Shown here piece by piece: positions 63,744-64,000 of a DNA stretch of 64,000 bases. A model generated the notes under the pieces. That model did not search any database. It had not been told where the DNA came from and saw only the letters and a list, made by a program, of their open reading frames with translations. Position numbers and translations under genes: made by a program. The stretch's first letter is position 1. Every line of letters starts with the position of its first letter. The stretch is from assembly GCF_014349235.1 (NCBI RefSeq), contig NZ_JACSOH010000020.1, forward strand, positions 18,416 through 82,415. Reading direction: 5' to 3'. This DNA is from Cytophaga sp. FL35 (GTDB lineage: Bacteria; Bacteroidota; Bacteroidia; Flavobacteriales; Flavobacteriaceae).

Positions 63744-64000
63744 ATTTTTTCACCTGTTTAGCCAAAAATGGACATTTCCAATCGGATTCAACCTTTCTTC
63801 CCGAATATTGGGCGGCTTGAGAACCTTGGCCAAAATCTGCCAGCATAGGGTTAATAGACCCATCGAAATTTATTTCTCGGTCCCTGGTAGCCTTTTTCAT
63901 AATCTCGTACCGACCTTTTTTCCTAAGCTCATCAAACTGCGCTTGCAGGTTAAATGCAATAACGGGATATTTGAATCTTCTAGCCCTACGACTGCTCTTG
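63727..64000 (-). CDS. YqcI/YcgG (GntA)-like protein, C-terminal fragment
   Basis: The frame is open from the window edge and ends at 63727; 90 residues are visible. They contain YPVIAFNLQAQFDELRKKGRYE, GSINPMLADFGQG, AAQYSGRKV and WKCPF, which I recognise, from memory, as the C-terminal pattern of the YqcI/YcgG family, which includes the heme-dependent N-hydroxylase GntA of guanitoxin biosynthesis. The N-terminal part is off-window, so neither start nor heme ligand can be checked. It overlaps DUF1989 by up to 17 bases, so the two are expressed together. Confidence 0.5.
   Translation of the reverse strand, partial: KSSRRARRFKYPVIAFNLQAQFDELRKKGRYEIMKKATRDREINFDGSINPMLADFGQGSQAAQYSGRKVESDWKCPFLAKQVKKYAYEH

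Noticed and set aside
1..64000. CRISPR arrays, insertion sequences, rRNA genes, restriction or other phage-defence systems
   Set aside because: No regularly spaced repeats, transposase genes, rRNA sequences or defence-protein families were recognised on either strand.

Overview
The window reads as chromosome of a marine member of the Bacteroidota, most likely Flavobacteriaceae. It carries SusC/SusD pairs, a hybrid two-component sensor/regulator (HTCS) of Bacteroidota type, many SPII lipoproteins with very short signal peptides, weak Shine-Dalgarno sequences, low GC, a sulfatase, GH43/GH2/GH20 enzymes and a vanadium-haloperoxidase-like protein. I saw no rRNA, tRNA, CRISPR array, transposase or integrase gene.

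Region 1 (1-16.6 kb). A 5'-truncated SusC and its SusD end at a terminator (about 4.08 kb). A tight seven-gene run follows: DUF1080 lipoprotein, PVC-type cytochrome c dehydrogenase-like lipoprotein, FG-GAP protein, Dabb protein, UPF0261 (Tm-1-like) protein, PEP-hydrolase-like TIM barrel and an MFS transporter. It ends at another terminator (13.63 kb). An FMN alpha-hydroxy-acid oxidase and a GH20 hexosaminidase come next. The gene content suggests periplasmic oxidation and cleavage of a glycoside, followed by uptake and use of the oxidised product.

Region 2 (17-45 kb). This is a large polysaccharide utilisation locus. An HTCS regulator faces away from GH2 and GH43 genes, followed by SusC, SusD and DUF3823. 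An operon then carries GH43, sulfatase, aldose epimerase, GH43, a second UPF0261/TIM-barrel pair, a cupin, a second PVC-type protein ending in a cupredoxin instead of a cytochrome, and a ThuA protein. A third PVC-type protein with cytochrome c follows. A short sequence repeated upstream of GH2 and of susC is a candidate HTCS operator. The sugars cannot be fixed from sequence; GH43 plus sulfatase plus GH2 suggests a sulfated pentose- or galactose-containing marine glycan.

Region 3 (45-50 kb, minus strand). A vanadium-haloperoxidase/PAP2-like protein with every vanadate-site residue is followed upstream by a very large FG-GAP/ASPIC protein of CRTAC1 type.

Region 4 (50.9-63 kb). This is a sensory and stress region: a soluble multi-PAS histidine kinase, two divergent paralogous AraC-type regulators (one fused to a C-terminal blue-light-sensing BLUF domain), a large HPII-type catalase, a stand-alone BLUF protein, small proteins, a DUF421/YetF protein, a small membrane protein and a YciE/DUF892 ferritin-like protein. 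The AraC-BLUF fusion beside catalase and a second BLUF protein is the strongest candidate for an undescribed system here: light-controlled transcription of oxidative-stress genes.

Region 5 (63.1-64 kb). A DUF1989 protein overlaps an upstream gene, cut by the window edge, that resembles the C terminus of the YqcI/YcgG (GntA) family.
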